Both the position numbers and the translations under genes were made by a program. A DNA stretch of 64,000 nucleotides, taken from positions 1 through 64,000 of the forward strand of contig JAVHLK010000007.1 of assembly GCA_031082285.1 (NCBI GenBank). The letters are read 5' to 3'. This DNA is from Desulfomonilaceae bacterium (GTDB lineage: Bacteria > Desulfobacterota > Desulfomonilia > Desulfomonilales > Desulfomonilaceae). Within the stretch, counting starts at the first letter, position 1; every line of letters begins with the position of its first letter. Of the stretch, positions 35,587 to 45,231 are shown one piece after another. The notes beneath the pieces are model-generated. The model did not search any database, was not told the DNA's origin, and worked only from the letters and a program-made list of their open reading frames with translations.

Positions 35587-36753
35587 GTGATCATAGATCG
35601 TGCAGCTCAGCAACAGAGAGAAAGAACGTTCCTGTCGCCATACGCATCGCTGTCGGAAAACACTCGAGGCCGCGTGTACGACGAGGAGGAGTGTCCCTAT
35701 CGAACCGCGTTTCAGCGTGACCGGGACAGAATTATTCACTCTAAAGCGTTCCGGAGGCTTGAGTACAAGACACAGGTCTTCGCGTACTACGAGGGTGATC
35801 ACTATAGAACGCGGTTGACCCACACCTTGGAAGTTGCCCAGATCGCTCGCAGCGTCGCCCAGTACTTGGGAGCAAACGAGGACCTGACTCAAGCGGTGGC
35901 GCTGGCACACGACTTGGGACACACCCCGTTCGGGCATGCAGGAGAACACGCACTGCATGACCTTATGCAGGCAAATGGGGGATTTGAACACAACACCCAA
36001 TCGTTGCGGGTAGTCGACCGTCTGGAAGAGCGGTACCCTGATTTTCCGGGCCTGAATCTCACGTACGAGACTCGCTCAGGGATTATTCGGCACGCCACCG
36101 TGTATGACAAGGCGCCACAAGACGTGCTCGACACGTTTCTCACCGAGGCTCAGCCGTCACTAGAGGCTCAGATCGTCAACCTGGCCGACGAAATCGCATA
36201 CAACTGCCACGATATAGAGGATGGATTGCGTTCCGGTTTCTTTGACGAGAACGATCTGTCGGACCTGGACATTTGGCGTGAGGTGACGCGCAGGATCCGG
36301 GAACGCCGGCCCGGCCTCGATCGAGACACGTTTCGGTATCAGGCGATCCGATCCCTAATCGACACCTTGATCAGAAACCTCGTCATCGCCACGGAAGATA
36401 GACTGCAGCGAGGCGGATTTGAGAGCTCCGAGCATATCGTGAATGCCGATACCCTTGTGGCCACGGCTTCACCCGAAATGCAGAAATGGAAGGAAGACCT
36501 CAATCACTTCCTTCACTCGAGATTCTACACCCACCACAAGATCATGAGGATGCAGTACAAAGCGTATCGGCTCCTCAAGGATCTCTTTGACGAGTACATC
36601 AAGAGACCGTCCCAGCTTCCACCCAGTGTGCAGAAGAGGATCAACAACGGAAAGGACGTTCCCGATCGGGTCATTTGCGATTACATAGCAGGCATGACCG
36701 ATCGTTTCGCCCTGGACGAACACAGGAAGGTATTTCTCCCGTACGAGTACTGA
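35587..36753 (+). CDS. dgt: dGTPase-like deoxynucleotide triphosphohydrolase
   Basis: 388 aa from GTG 35587. HD-domain metal ligands are clear: RLTHTLEVAQIAR (His), LAHDLGHTPFGHAGE (His-Asp) and DEIAYNCHDIEDG (Asp). N-terminal RGRVYDEEECPYRTAFQRDRDRI and the RRLEYKTQVF stretch are typical of dGTPase-like type 2 proteins, which cut dNTPs into nucleoside and triphosphate. The length agrees with type 2 (about 390 aa). It is a cytoplasmic enzyme that converges with mobA. Confidence 0.92.
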   Translation: MIIDRAAQQQRERTFLSPYASLSENTRGRVYDEEECPYRTAFQRDRDRIIHSKAFRRLEYKTQVFAYYEGDHYRTRLTHTLEVAQIARSVAQYLGANEDLTQAVALAHDLGHTPFGHAGEHALHDLMQANGGFEHNTQSLRVVDRLEERYPDFPGLNLTYETRSGIIRHATVYDKAPQDVLDTFLTEAQPSLEAQIVNLADEIAYNCHDIEDGLRSGFFDENDLSDLDIWREVTRRIRERRPGLDRDTFRYQAIRSLIDTLIRNLVIATEDRLQRGGFESSEHIVNADTLVATASPEMQKWKEDLNHFLHSRFYTHHKIMRMQYKAYRLLKDLFDEYIKRPSQLPPSVQKRINNGKDVPDRVICDYIAGMTDRFALDEHRKVFLPYEY

Positions 36754-36820
36754 ACACGGGATTTCTCAATTGCGGTTACATGCCTACGGCACAAGTGCGG
36801 CATTTGTATAGGTTTGAGTC

Positions 36821-37450
36821 CTATACCATTTCCCGGGCTCGCTCGAGGTCCCGCGGCGTATTGATGTTCATGACGAAGCGACAATCGGGATCGTAGGGAT
36901 AGAGGTCGGTCTCCGGGATTTCCTGCACGTCGACCAGGTGAAAGAAATCCAGGATTCTCAGGTCGCGACAGTTCATGTGGTCCTCAATGGGAACAAGACA
37001 CCTTCGGGAGTAGATCGCATGCATGGGCTGCAACTTGCTCTTCACTCGTGGAATCAAAATGTCGTGGTACTCGGTCTGCGCCAGCTTGATCATGTAGGAG
37101 ACGACGGCCTTGTTCAGGAACGGCATGTCGCACCCGACCAATAGTGCTCGATCCGACGAACACTTGTTGAGCCCGGTGTATAGGCCCCCCAGCGCGCCCC
37201 TTCCGGGAATGAGGTCTCGAAACATCGGCAGACCGAGAAATTCATACTCTTGCGGTGAGTTCGTAATGAGAAGCACTTCCGGCAGGATCTCCCTCAGAAC
37301 GATTGCCGCTCGTTCCACAATCGGCCTTCCCCCGACTTGAAGCAATGCCTTGTTTATTCCCCCCATTCGCCGCGACCCGCCTCCGGCCAGGATGATCCCC
37401 GAGATTGTCATCGGCTCCGCATCCGTGCCGGTTTCGAGTGTGTGAGTCAT
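36821..37450 (-). CDS. mobA: Molybdenum cofactor guanylyltransferase
   Basis: 209 aa from ATG 37450; ATG 37411 directly before ISGIILAGG is a fair alternative. ILAGGGSRRMGGINKALL is the nucleotide-binding start of MobA; LLVGCDMPFLN holds the metal-binding Asp and RFVMNINTPRDLERA the C-terminal motif. It joins GMP to molybdopterin to make the guanine dinucleotide cofactor used by enzymes such as the formate dehydrogenase in this window. No other cofactor gene is adjacent. Confidence 0.9.
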   Translation of the reverse strand: MTHTLETGTDAEPMTISGIILAGGGSRRMGGINKALLQVGGRPIVERAAIVLREILPEVLLITNSPQEYEFLGLPMFRDLIPGRGALGGLYTGLNKCSSDRALLVGCDMPFLNKAVVSYMIKLAQTEYHDILIPRVKSKLQPMHAIYSRRCLVPIEDHMNCRDLRILDFFHLVDVQEIPETDLYPYDPDCRFVMNINTPRDLERAREMV

Positions 37451-37723
37451 ATCGCCTTACGATTCAGTACGAAAGATCCGCCGATCGACCGCCGCGCATC
37501 GGCTGTGGGGGCCGACATGACCCGAACACGGCGTACGTGAGCAGTGTTCTTCCCTCCACAAAGCGGGGATCGGTGGGCTCATACGGAAGGCCCCTCTGTC
37601 CCTTCTGCAGAGGGGGAACGAGAGGACATCGCCCCATGGGGCAATCGGCCTGCAAAACCGCATTCAACAACGCGGCCGCGCGAGCTATGGGTTCCATTCG
37701 TACGGGTGTGTTACGAGTCCGGT

Positions 37724-38500
37724 TTATTGCTTTTCTTCAGAGGCCTGGTCTTGGTCGGACCGCTCCAACCTTTGTTCCGCAGCTTTTTCGGCAGCCGGTC
37801 TCACCTGCCTTGCCAAAGTCAGGGCCTTCCTCTGCAGGCGATTGTAGTTCTTTGTCAGTTCGGTGAGCTGTTTCTCATAGATGCCCAGGGTCCTTTGATA
37901 ATCCGTATAAAGGTCCGTGCAGGCACGTTCTCTCTGGAATCGGCTCAGTGCATTGAGCACCAAAGATCTCAGCAAGAGAAGCTTCCTGTAAATGGTCAAT
38001 TGCCGCAGGACGTTGTCGTCAATAGCTTCCAAGGACGAAAACTTGCTTCTGTCGCAAAGGTTCATGAGACGGAGCGCCAGCAAGTCGTATTTCTCGAGTG
38101 TCCGCTTGATGCTCCATATCTTCTCGTTAATGTCGACCAGTAACGAGCTGAATCGCTTGTATTCCTCCATCTCGGTTACCGGGCGCTCAAAGACCTTGAA
38201 TTCTATACGGTCCACCCACTCGGACTCGTCGAAACCGATATACCCGCCGGTCTTGACCCGGTACAGCGACCTGGGATTGAGGTCTCTGTCCCTGACAAGC
38301 TCGTCGATGGTCATGCTCCGTCTTTCGGGAGTCTTCAAGGTGACGACGAAGACTCCGTCCCTAATGGCTTCCCTGTCTTCTTCAAGGATGGGTAAGGCTT
38401 CCTGCTCTTGAGGCGGTTGCTGTGCTCCAACACTGCCGAATATGCACATGCAGAGCACAAAGCTCATGGTAGCCGCGAACAGGGCGGTTTTCGATTTCAT
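37724..38500 (-). CDS. Exported hypothetical protein
   Basis: 258 aa from the ATG at 38500 (GGGAGGAG upstream; a GTG at 38539 is less likely). A signal peptide (AATMSFVLCMCIFGSVGAQ) is followed by an N-terminal part with KTPERRSMTIDELVRDRDL and a helical C-terminal half (KRFSSLLVDINEKIWSIKR, then coiled-coil-like RTLGIYEKQLTELTKNYNRL), ending in a Glu/Gln/Lys tail. It is probably periplasmic. No family was recognised. A perfect consensus promoter sits upstream, suggesting strong constitutive expression. Confidence 0.72.
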   Translation of the reverse strand: MKSKTALFAATMSFVLCMCIFGSVGAQQPPQEQEALPILEEDREAIRDGVFVVTLKTPERRSMTIDELVRDRDLNPRSLYRVKTGGYIGFDESEWVDRIEFKVFERPVTEMEEYKRFSSLLVDINEKIWSIKRTLEKYDLLALRLMNLCDRSKFSSLEAIDDNVLRQLTIYRKLLLLRSLVLNALSRFQRERACTDLYTDYQRTLGIYEKQLTELTKNYNRLQRKALTLARQVRPAAEKAAEQRLERSDQDQASEEKQ

Positions 38501-38578
38501 GGCGTTTTCTCCTCCCGGGTCACAGCCGCGGGACCGCACTTCACTGGTTCAGTTTGATTATAGCCCGGATTATCCGTC

Positions 38579-38607
38579 ATTATAGCTAACTATCCGTACT
38601 TTGTCAA
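38579..38607 (-). promoter_or_regulatory. Perfect consensus sigma70 promoter
   Basis: On the minus strand TTGACA (38607-38602), a 17-base spacer and TATAAT (38584-38579), both perfect. The transcript starts about 70 bases before the ATG at 38500. The adjoining 38501-38818 interval holds no supported gene. Confidence 0.85.
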
Positions 38608-38818
38608 GTTTTTTGTAAATATTCAGCGGGAGCCCAATCATCGCGGTCTTGGCGAACACTCCAGGACGTGAAAGCCGGAGGGGCGGCAGCGCCTTTGCCT
38701 ATGCGGCCTTCCGTACGCGGATGAGCGCGGCAGGCTTCTCATCCATGTGTCCTCTTCCCACTGAACGATTTCGGTTTCCTCGAGACACGAGAAGAGCCGT
38801 CCGGTTCGGAGAACGCTC

Positions 38819-39874
38819 TTAACGAGATTGGCTAAGAACGTCCCACGGCACGCGAATGGAGTCTCCACGTTCTCTCAGTAGTCTCCACGCGCCGGCATTA
38901 CCGTTGATGTCGGCCAACGCTGCGGCGGAGTATCCCAATTCGGATGAGGAATCGATTTTGGCTCCTTTGGCCAGAAGCATACTCACGACCTCGGCGTGCC
39001 CGGAATAACTTGCGGCGAGTAGGGCGTTCCACTTGTCCATTCTCTCCACGTTGACTCGTGCTCCCGCGTTCAGGAGGAGCCTGACGGTTTCGGGGTCGCC
39101 GGCAGAACAGGCCGACATGAGGGCCGTCTCCCCATACGGGATCGCGGACCCAAGTTGGGAGAGGACAAAGGGGAAGCCTTTTCGTCGTAGATTGACGCGT
39201 GCTCCGTGATCCAGCAGCGCCTTCACTACTGCGGACCGACCACGAGAAGCCGCTTCCATGAGGGCGGTCCAATTCTGAACCGTGGCCGAGTCGGGGTCGG
39301 CTCCTTTATCCAACAGGTCCCGGACAACGCCCACGTTTCCACTGCCCGCCGCAGCCAGTAAGGCGTATCCGAGCGGCCTCAGATCGTAATGATTCTCGGC
39401 CAGAGGCGGATAACCGGCCCAGTACCCCTGCCTTCTGAGGCTAAGTCTGACCTTTACGGCCTGGTTGTAGTCGAACAGCGCGGGAAACGTTTCATTACTC
39501 GAACCCGCGTGTGAATCCGGGGGAAGGTCGATGGAAGCAAGCGGAAACGTTTGGTGGATCGCGTTGATTCCCGGACGCAGCTTTTCCAACGAGAAGCGAC
39601 TCGACGGAGCCATGGTCCACTGTCCCAGTGGTGCCAGAGAGCATTCTCCGACAAGTCTTATGGGAGTCGTGGTGCGTGCGTCGACAACGATCCAGGCGGA
39701 CCACATGAGTGTGTATCTGCCCTTGACGTAATCGTCCGGCTGGAGGTACAGGGCCTCCTCGGAGAGGCCGATTCTGAAGGGATCGACTCCCCCGACGACT
39801 TGTGCCCATGCAAAACCACCGAATAGGACAGAAAGGACGAGAACACCAACCAACGGCGCACGTTTTCTCATCAT
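38819..39874 (-). CDS. Exported ankyrin-repeat protein
   Basis: 351 aa. A signal peptide (LVGVLVLSVLFGGFAWAQ) is followed by about 130 residues of unrecognised N-terminal domain. About five ankyrin repeats run from residue 170 (GYALLAAAGSGNVGVVRDLL, NWTALMEAASRGRSAVVKAL, ETALMSACSAGDPETVRLLL, NALLAASYSGHAEVVSMLL) to near the end. Such repeats bind other proteins; here the location is periplasmic, and the partner is unknown. A promoter candidate lies 41 bp upstream. Confidence 0.88.
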   Translation of the reverse strand: MMRKRAPLVGVLVLSVLFGGFAWAQVVGGVDPFRIGLSEEALYLQPDDYVKGRYTLMWSAWIVVDARTTTPIRLVGECSLAPLGQWTMAPSSRFSLEKLRPGINAIHQTFPLASIDLPPDSHAGSSNETFPALFDYNQAVKVRLSLRRQGYWAGYPPLAENHYDLRPLGYALLAAAGSGNVGVVRDLLDKGADPDSATVQNWTALMEAASRGRSAVVKALLDHGARVNLRRKGFPFVLSQLGSAIPYGETALMSACSAGDPETVRLLLNAGARVNVERMDKWNALLAASYSGHAEVVSMLLAKGAKIDSSSELGYSAAALADINGNAGAWRLLRERGDSIRVPWDVLSQSR

Positions 39875-39914
39875 ATACCTCCCGAACCTTCAATGACACG
39901 GAAAATGCATCGTC

Positions 39915-39943
39915 ATACTACATGATACTACACTAAATTTCAA
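39915..39943 (-). promoter_or_regulatory. Sigma70-type promoter of the ankyrin gene
   Basis: Minus strand TTGAAA (39943-39938), a 17-base spacer and TAGTAT (39920-39915), just upstream of the ATG at 39874. Confidence 0.55.
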
Positions 39944-40036
39944 GAGGTTATGCGTTTGTACTTCAGATTTTTGAGCAAACGGATCACGCCAGGCTCCAAA
40001 TCAACGGCTTTCAGCGTGAAAAACGCGCATTCGGCA

Positions 40037-40068
40037 CAAAAAAAGAGAGGCGACCCAATCGTCGCCTC
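40037..40068 (-). terminator. Rho-independent terminator of the TPR/transglutaminase-like gene
   Basis: GAGGCGAC (40047-40054) and GTCGCCTC (40061-40068) are perfect 8-base arms with a 6-base loop; on the minus strand a run of T follows (A-tract at 40038-40044). It lies 43 bases past the stop at 40111. Confidence 0.85.
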
Positions 40069-40110
40069 CGGTACCAACAACACGGATTCTCTGCCGCTCT
40101 CGGAATCCTG

Positions 40111-42519
40111 CTAAAGCAGTTCACCCAGCTTGGAAGAGAGCTTCGACGCCAGGGCCGGCTGGGTGTCGAAGAAGTCGATGCGGACACGATTCAGTTCATC
40201 AATAATATCTTCGTAATCGAGTCTGCGGCCTTCGTCCAGTTCCTGGTTGACTTTCCGCGCCTCCATCATTACATCGGCCACTTCCATGGAATAAGCAAAC
40301 AGCGTTCTCTTCAACCAGTCACTGCACGGATGGCTCTTGACCAAGGTTTCAAGCCGTTTCAGACTCGACAACCAGAACTGCTTTTCTCTGGGCCACTCCC
40401 TGCTGATTTCCTCAGGGGTTGCTTCGTACTCGGACCGCGCGACGGCAACGTCACGATCCTTCTCGGTTTCAAAGGACGTCATCTGAGGGGCATCCGCCTC
40501 CAATTCGGCCCTTGACTTGCTCTCCGACTCAGGTCGTTTCTTCGCCGCCTTGTCCGCGGCTTTCTTGTCACCTTCTTCCGCTTCAGATGTTTTCGTGGTC
40601 TTAGCGCCCTTCTTTCCCTTGTCCTTCTTGTCCGCCTCGGCCTGCGCCTCGGCATCACTCTGCATATCCTGCTCCACTCCCTGCTGCATTGAGCGGCGGT
40701 TGTCTTCCTTAAGCTTTCTCAGCCTTTTCTGCATGGACGACTTCGGGCTCGCCATGGCCAGCTTTCTGTAGAGTTCGGCCATCCCTTCTATTGATCTCAA
40801 GAATTCGTTATTGAACGGATCAAATGCTCTTGCCTTGGAATAGGTACCCAGAGCCGTGTCAATAGCGGCGGTCATTTCCTCATGGAATTTTGGGTACTTG
40901 AGTGACATTTGCAGCATCGCCCGGTCAAGCTTTGGCAGGTCTCGGGCATGACGCCATTTGGTGATTTGGACCTCAATTTCAGAGGGATCGTAACCCGCGT
41001 CCCTTAGGACTGAATCTAATTCATTTCGATACTTGTTGATCATGAGATCGTGAAACTCGTGAGCGCCCACGTTGATGAACTGGTACGACACGAGGTCAAT
41101 GGGGCTGACCTCGCCCTCGAACTGTGCTTGAGTCTTGAGATCCGTCCCCCGCGCAACGACCTTTTCGTTGGGAACGTCAAACCCCGCCGGCATTTCCGCC
41201 GTCTCCTTCACAGGGTAGGTCGTCTCCACATTGATCCTGCTGCCGTCTTTGTCGTACATCACTGAATAGGCGTGGCCGGGACGAATGAATCCATTCACCT
41301 CGAGTCCGGCATCACGACCTATCAGCGTGTACAGGATGGCTCCACTCAGACAGAGGTACTTCTTGTTATTTATGGCGCCTTCCGCCGGTATTCCGTCCAC
41401 CATGTCGTACTTGACGATCAAATTTTCCCGCAACCATTTGAAGAGGGCTTCTCCGCGCTTCTTCGGATCCTTGATCCCGGCTACCGCGGCGACGGCCTCA
41501 TTCTTAATTCCATCCAGCTTTTTCAGCAGTGCTTGTCGCTCCTGAGGATCCGCAACCGAAGCTTCGATAAATACCTCATACAGGTTGAGATTCTCCTCCA
41601 GCAGTCGCATGTCCTCTTGGCTGCATACTCCGAAATTGAAGAACCCTTTCGGTAATGCATAGCGATCGTAATCCACGGTTTCCCCGACCAGGTTTCGCAT
41701 CGTGGACATGACCATGCGATACAGGTGCACGTTGATCAGCTTTTCCGCAGCACGTGCGGTGAGATCCGGACGAATCTCCCGAAGTTTGTCGGACTGACTT
41801 CTGAGCCACCGTATTACCTCCCGGAATGCCGCTTCCTCACTGAACGAGGTCGACCCGGCGACAAGTCTGGCAAACACGTACGGGACCCAGTAGACATTGC
41901 CTACCCCTTCCGCGGCCAAACCGGAATCTTTCCATACCCAAAACGTGGGAGCATCCGATAAAGTAATCGCCTCGTAGAGTTTCTTCAAAAGGTACGGGTC
42001 CCTACTCCAGGGCGAATTTCTTGAAAGGGCCGCGTCCGCGTAGGTGACCACGGCCGCGAAGTAGTTTGCGGTGTCAAGGAACTGCTGGCCTTCCAGGCAG
42101 ACGGCCTCGTAAGTGAGTCTGGTCCGAGACCCTGCGAGAGCCCGCATCATGTAGTCCGTACCTTCGGGAATGTAGCCCATCTGAAAATACGTCTGTGCAA
42201 GGGCAAGATATGCTTCCGGTCTGTGCGGCTGAGCCAATGCGGCTCGCAGGAAGTATTCTATGGCCTTTAGTTCGTACCCCTCCCCGCGATCGATCTCCAA
42301 CTCTCCCAACTTGACCAGCGCCAAGTAGTTGTCGGAGTTGATCTGGAGCACTTCCTTCAATTTTATTTCACGTTGATAAGGGCTTACGGATTGGAAAGCC
42401 TCGAGGAGAAGATTTCTGACCTGTAAGTCCGTGGGGTCGAAATGCTTCACCCGGTCGGCAAAGCCGATGCCGACGGTACAAAACACAATCAGCAAAGCGG
42501 AAGCGATTCTTCTCAACAT
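40111..42519 (-). CDS. Large exported TPR protein with a transglutaminase-like segment
   Basis: 802 aa from ATG 42519. The frame stays open to 42609, but a promoter candidate at 42559-42587 lies between, and the residues after 42519 form a signal peptide (IASALLIVFCTVGIGFA). TPR-like helical pairs run from about residue 40 to 130 (YLALVKLGELEIDRGEGYE, EAYLALAQTYFQMGYIPEG). A transglutaminase-like part near residues 375-450 has YLCLSGAILYTLIG (Cys), RPGHAYSVMY (His) and INVETTYP (acidic). A Lys/Glu-rich linker (about 635-690) with DKKDKGKKGAKTTKTSEAEE leads to a helical end. The role at the envelope is unknown. Confidence 0.82.
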   Translation of the reverse strand: MLRRIASALLIVFCTVGIGFADRVKHFDPTDLQVRNLLLEAFQSVSPYQREIKLKEVLQINSDNYLALVKLGELEIDRGEGYELKAIEYFLRAALAQPHRPEAYLALAQTYFQMGYIPEGTDYMMRALAGSRTRLTYEAVCLEGQQFLDTANYFAAVVTYADAALSRNSPWSRDPYLLKKLYEAITLSDAPTFWVWKDSGLAAEGVGNVYWVPYVFARLVAGSTSFSEEAAFREVIRWLRSQSDKLREIRPDLTARAAEKLINVHLYRMVMSTMRNLVGETVDYDRYALPKGFFNFGVCSQEDMRLLEENLNLYEVFIEASVADPQERQALLKKLDGIKNEAVAAVAGIKDPKKRGEALFKWLRENLIVKYDMVDGIPAEGAINNKKYLCLSGAILYTLIGRDAGLEVNGFIRPGHAYSVMYDKDGSRINVETTYPVKETAEMPAGFDVPNEKVVARGTDLKTQAQFEGEVSPIDLVSYQFINVGAHEFHDLMINKYRNELDSVLRDAGYDPSEIEVQITKWRHARDLPKLDRAMLQMSLKYPKFHEEMTAAIDTALGTYSKARAFDPFNNEFLRSIEGMAELYRKLAMASPKSSMQKRLRKLKEDNRRSMQQGVEQDMQSDAEAQAEADKKDKGKKGAKTTKTSEAEEGDKKAADKAAKKRPESESKSRAELEADAPQMTSFETEKDRDVAVARSEYEATPEEISREWPREKQFWLSSLKRLETLVKSHPCSDWLKRTLFAYSMEVADVMMEARKVNQELDEGRRLDYEDIIDELNRVRIDFFDTQPALASKLSSKLGELL

Positions 42520-42558
42520 GCTTCTTGCCCCTTTTTTCTGGATAGATTCCCTGTAGTT

Positions 42559-42587
42559 ACCATAGCAGAAAAGTGCACCCAGGTCAA
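42559..42587 (-). promoter_or_regulatory. Sigma70-type promoter of the TPR gene
   Basis: Minus strand TTGACC (42587-42582), a 17-base spacer and TATGGT (42564-42559). Transcription would begin near 42552, which supports the ATG at 42519 as start. Confidence 0.6.
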
Positions 42588-42723
42588 TGTAACTCTCCGA
42601 ATTATTCACGGTTTATGCCGACGCGCGCCCTACGAACAACGCGTTGCGGACCGGCGTGCGTCCATCAACCATCCGTGTGAAAGCCCTTTCCCGGGCGTTC
42701 GCGCCCCGCCGGCCCGAATTATG

Positions 42724-42752
42724 TTGCAAACACTTGTGTGCCCACTTAGAAT
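42724..42752 (+). promoter_or_regulatory. Sigma70-type promoter of the small gene at 42783
   Basis: TTGCAA (42724-42729), a 17-base spacer and TAGAAT (42747-42752), 30 bases before the GTG start. Confidence 0.55.
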
Positions 42753-42782
42753 AAAAATAGATGCTCTTGAAAGGAGCGAAAT

Positions 42783-43034
42783 GTGGAAGATCCGACCATA
42801 CTCGCCAGCGACCAAACCCTTGGGAACGTTTCGGTGTGCCCCGGCGGAGTGGTTCACATCAACCTGCCGCACTGCAGCCTGAAACTCTTACCCTCGGATT
42901 TCGTGAAGTTCTCCGATTTAATCTCCAAGGCTCGGATGAGGTTTGATCCTCCCGTTCGTGGCGACGGAAAACCCCGCCTCCAAGTCGTCGCCAATGATTC
43001 GCACGATAACTCCACCCCCGATACACACGAGTGA
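42783..43034 (+). CDS. Small cytoplasmic hypothetical protein
   Basis: 83 aa from GTG 42783 with AAAGGAG six bases upstream. The core (NVSVCPGGVVHINLPHCSL, then LLPSDFVKFSDLISKARMRF) reads as two beta strands followed by an amphipathic helix and looks like a folded protein; the C-terminus is polar. No family name is known to me. It precedes the histidine kinase by 225 bp on the same strand and has its own promoter. Confidence 0.62.
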   Translation: MEDPTILASDQTLGNVSVCPGGVVHINLPHCSLKLLPSDFVKFSDLISKARMRFDPPVRGDGKPRLQVVANDSHDNSTPDTHE

Positions 43035-43259
43035 ATCCACCGAATCGGATCATGACGGTCGCTGTCGCGTCGACGATGGGATGCGGCGACATTCTTGCTG
43101 AATCGGAGAATGCGCCCGGTCGCGTGGGCGGACGCGCCGGCCTGAGCCCCGGCTCTTAGCTCGGGGTATACCCGTCGCTCCAAGGCTCGGGAATAAGACC
43201 GAGGATCTCGGCAGTATCTCCGGGGACCACACCGCTAATGATCGATAGAGGAGTCCGGC

Positions 43260-44936
43260 ATGCAGGACGCGTACAAGTCAAGAGAACAACTTATCGACGA
43301 ACTGGTAAAGATGCGACGACGAGTGGCCGAACTGCACGCTGCGGAGTTCAACCTGCAGAGCGTCGCGGACGCACTGAGGCAATCTGAAACCATGTTCAGG
43401 AAGATTACCGAGAAATCCATCGTCGGCGTGTACCTCATCCAAGACGATCTGTTCAGATACGTGAATCCGAAAATGGCGGAGATCTGCGGATATACGGTGG
43501 AGCAATTAGTGGACAAAAGAGGTCCTGTGGACGTCGTAACGGAGGAGGACTGGCCGAGGGTGCGCGACAACTTGCGCAAGCGTATTGCGGGAGAGATGGA
43601 GTCCATACATTACTCGTTCAAAGGCAAGAAACCCGACGGACAGGTAGTTCACATGGAGGTCTACGGCTCCAGGATGGATTACCACAAACGTCCCGCGGTC
43701 ATCGGTACGATTCTCGACATGACGCAGCGCATTCGTGCGGAGCAGGAACTCGAGACTCAGCTTCGGCGATTTCAGGCCCTTCATCATCTCGCGGTGGCTA
43801 TGACCGCGGAACATACGCTCGAGGAAAACCTGGGGCTTCTGGTCGACAAGAGTCGAGAGTTGCTCGCGGCGGACGCTTCATTCATCGCAGTCTGTGACGA
43901 CAAGTCCGATGCCGTGCGCATTCGGGCTTGTTCGGGTATTGCCCATGACGAGATCGACGGTCCGCACGGAGAATTGTCGATCCCGGTAAGGAACCCCGGC
44001 GGTACGACCGCGTTCGACCACACACGGCAGGAGGAGCACGTGAGGGCGCGGGAAGGAACCGAAGAGGATCGATTTCCGGCAAGAAATTTTCACTCCGGTA
44101 TTTCCGCACCCGTCAGGATCAGAGACCGAGACCTCGGTGTACTTTACGTTTGCAGCCGCTCTGAAAGGTTTTTTTCTGAATCGGACAGAGATCTTCTGTT
44201 CCTCATGGGCAACATGGCGGCCCTGGAAATAACGCGCAAACAAGTGGAGGAGGCCCTGGCCCGGTCCGAAGAACAGCTCCGATCGCTCTCCCGGCAGCTC
44301 CTCAGGGCACAGGAGCACGAGAGGAAGCGCGTCGCCCGGGAACTCCACGACGGAATCGGTCAGTCGGTAACCGCCATGAAATTCAAGGTGGAGAGCGTGA
44401 TCCGAGAAGCATCCAAGAACGTTCCCCAGGAACACCTTGCTCCCTTGGAAGGGCTCCTGACCATGATTCAGGATGTGGTGGAAGACGTTGGCCGCATCGC
44501 AATGGATCTCCGTCCATCGATACTGGACGACCTTGGAGTCATGGCCACCATTACGTGGCTCTGCCGGGAATTCCAGAAGACGCACCCTCATATACGGGTC
44601 GTCACGGAACTTGAGGTGCAGGAGAGCGGAGTATCCGAGGATCAGAAGATCGTCATCTTCAGAATACTACAGGAAGCGCTGAACAATGTGGCCAAGCACA
44701 GCCGTGCGGATCTTGTCCGTGTCTCATTGTGCAACCATGACGGTACTACCGAGTTGACCGTCGAAGACTCCGGGGTCGGGTTCGATTGGGAGTCCGCTCA
44801 TCTCCCCGGCGAGAGCAGGCCGGGTTTCGGTTTGGTCAGTATGAAGGAGCGAACTCAGCTTTCCGGCGGTTCTCTGTCGGTTCGTACGAAACCGGGCGCC
44901 GGCACAACAATAACCGCGTCGTGGCCGTGCACGTGA
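43260..44936 (+). CDS. PAS-GAF sensor histidine kinase (NarX/DegS-like, HisKA_3)
   Basis: 558 aa, soluble, no membrane helix. GAGGAG lies before ATG 43260. Domains: short coiled start, PAS (about 45-155, SIVGVYLIQDDLFRYVNPKM), GAF (about 170-330), a dimerisation domain with the phosphorylated H363 in RKRVARELHDGIGQSVTAM, and a HATPase domain (about 450-556: ALNNVAKHS, DSGVGFDW, GFGLVSMKERTQLSGGSL). Such kinases sense small ligands or redox state in the cytoplasm and phosphorylate a NarL-type regulator. The matching regulator is probably the one at 46307-46963, which is near but on the other strand. Confidence 0.93.
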   Translation: MQDAYKSREQLIDELVKMRRRVAELHAAEFNLQSVADALRQSETMFRKITEKSIVGVYLIQDDLFRYVNPKMAEICGYTVEQLVDKRGPVDVVTEEDWPRVRDNLRKRIAGEMESIHYSFKGKKPDGQVVHMEVYGSRMDYHKRPAVIGTILDMTQRIRAEQELETQLRRFQALHHLAVAMTAEHTLEENLGLLVDKSRELLAADASFIAVCDDKSDAVRIRACSGIAHDEIDGPHGELSIPVRNPGGTTAFDHTRQEEHVRAREGTEEDRFPARNFHSGISAPVRIRDRDLGVLYVCSRSERFFSESDRDLLFLMGNMAALEITRKQVEEALARSEEQLRSLSRQLLRAQEHERKRVARELHDGIGQSVTAMKFKVESVIREASKNVPQEHLAPLEGLLTMIQDVVEDVGRIAMDLRPSILDDLGVMATITWLCREFQKTHPHIRVVTELEVQESGVSEDQKIVIFRILQEALNNVAKHSRADLVRVSLCNHDGTTELTVEDSGVGFDWESAHLPGESRPGFGLVSMKERTQLSGGSLSVRTKPGAGTTITASWPCT

Positions 44937-45231
44937 ACACGGCCGTGCCGGGGAACATCCTTCGTCCTCCCCATTCACCTCCCCGCGTCGAGGCATTGCT
45001 TTGCTGATCTGAGCGACCAGGCGGCATGTCTCTTCTGACCGTCAACTCATCGCAAATGCTTGGTGTTGGGTTCCTTTCGGGATTCGACATTTGACTCCCG
45101 CAAGGGAAGTGATCATTGTTTGAGAAGTACACTTGAAACAGCCTCCTGGACCGATGTGAGTACTGCCGAACTTGGAGGAACCAATTGAAAGACACTGTCG
45201 GTCGGGAGAAAATTGAGATGAGGTGTAAGAA

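Noticed and set aside
37451-37723. GC-rich inverted repeat (CCCCTCTG / CAGAGGGG) as a terminator
   Set aside because: No T run follows on either strand and no gene end is close; it may be a repeat remnant only.
38638-38868. 76-codon minus-strand frame after the ankyrin gene
   Set aside because: It overlaps the end of the ankyrin gene, has no ribosome site and no protein-like pattern.
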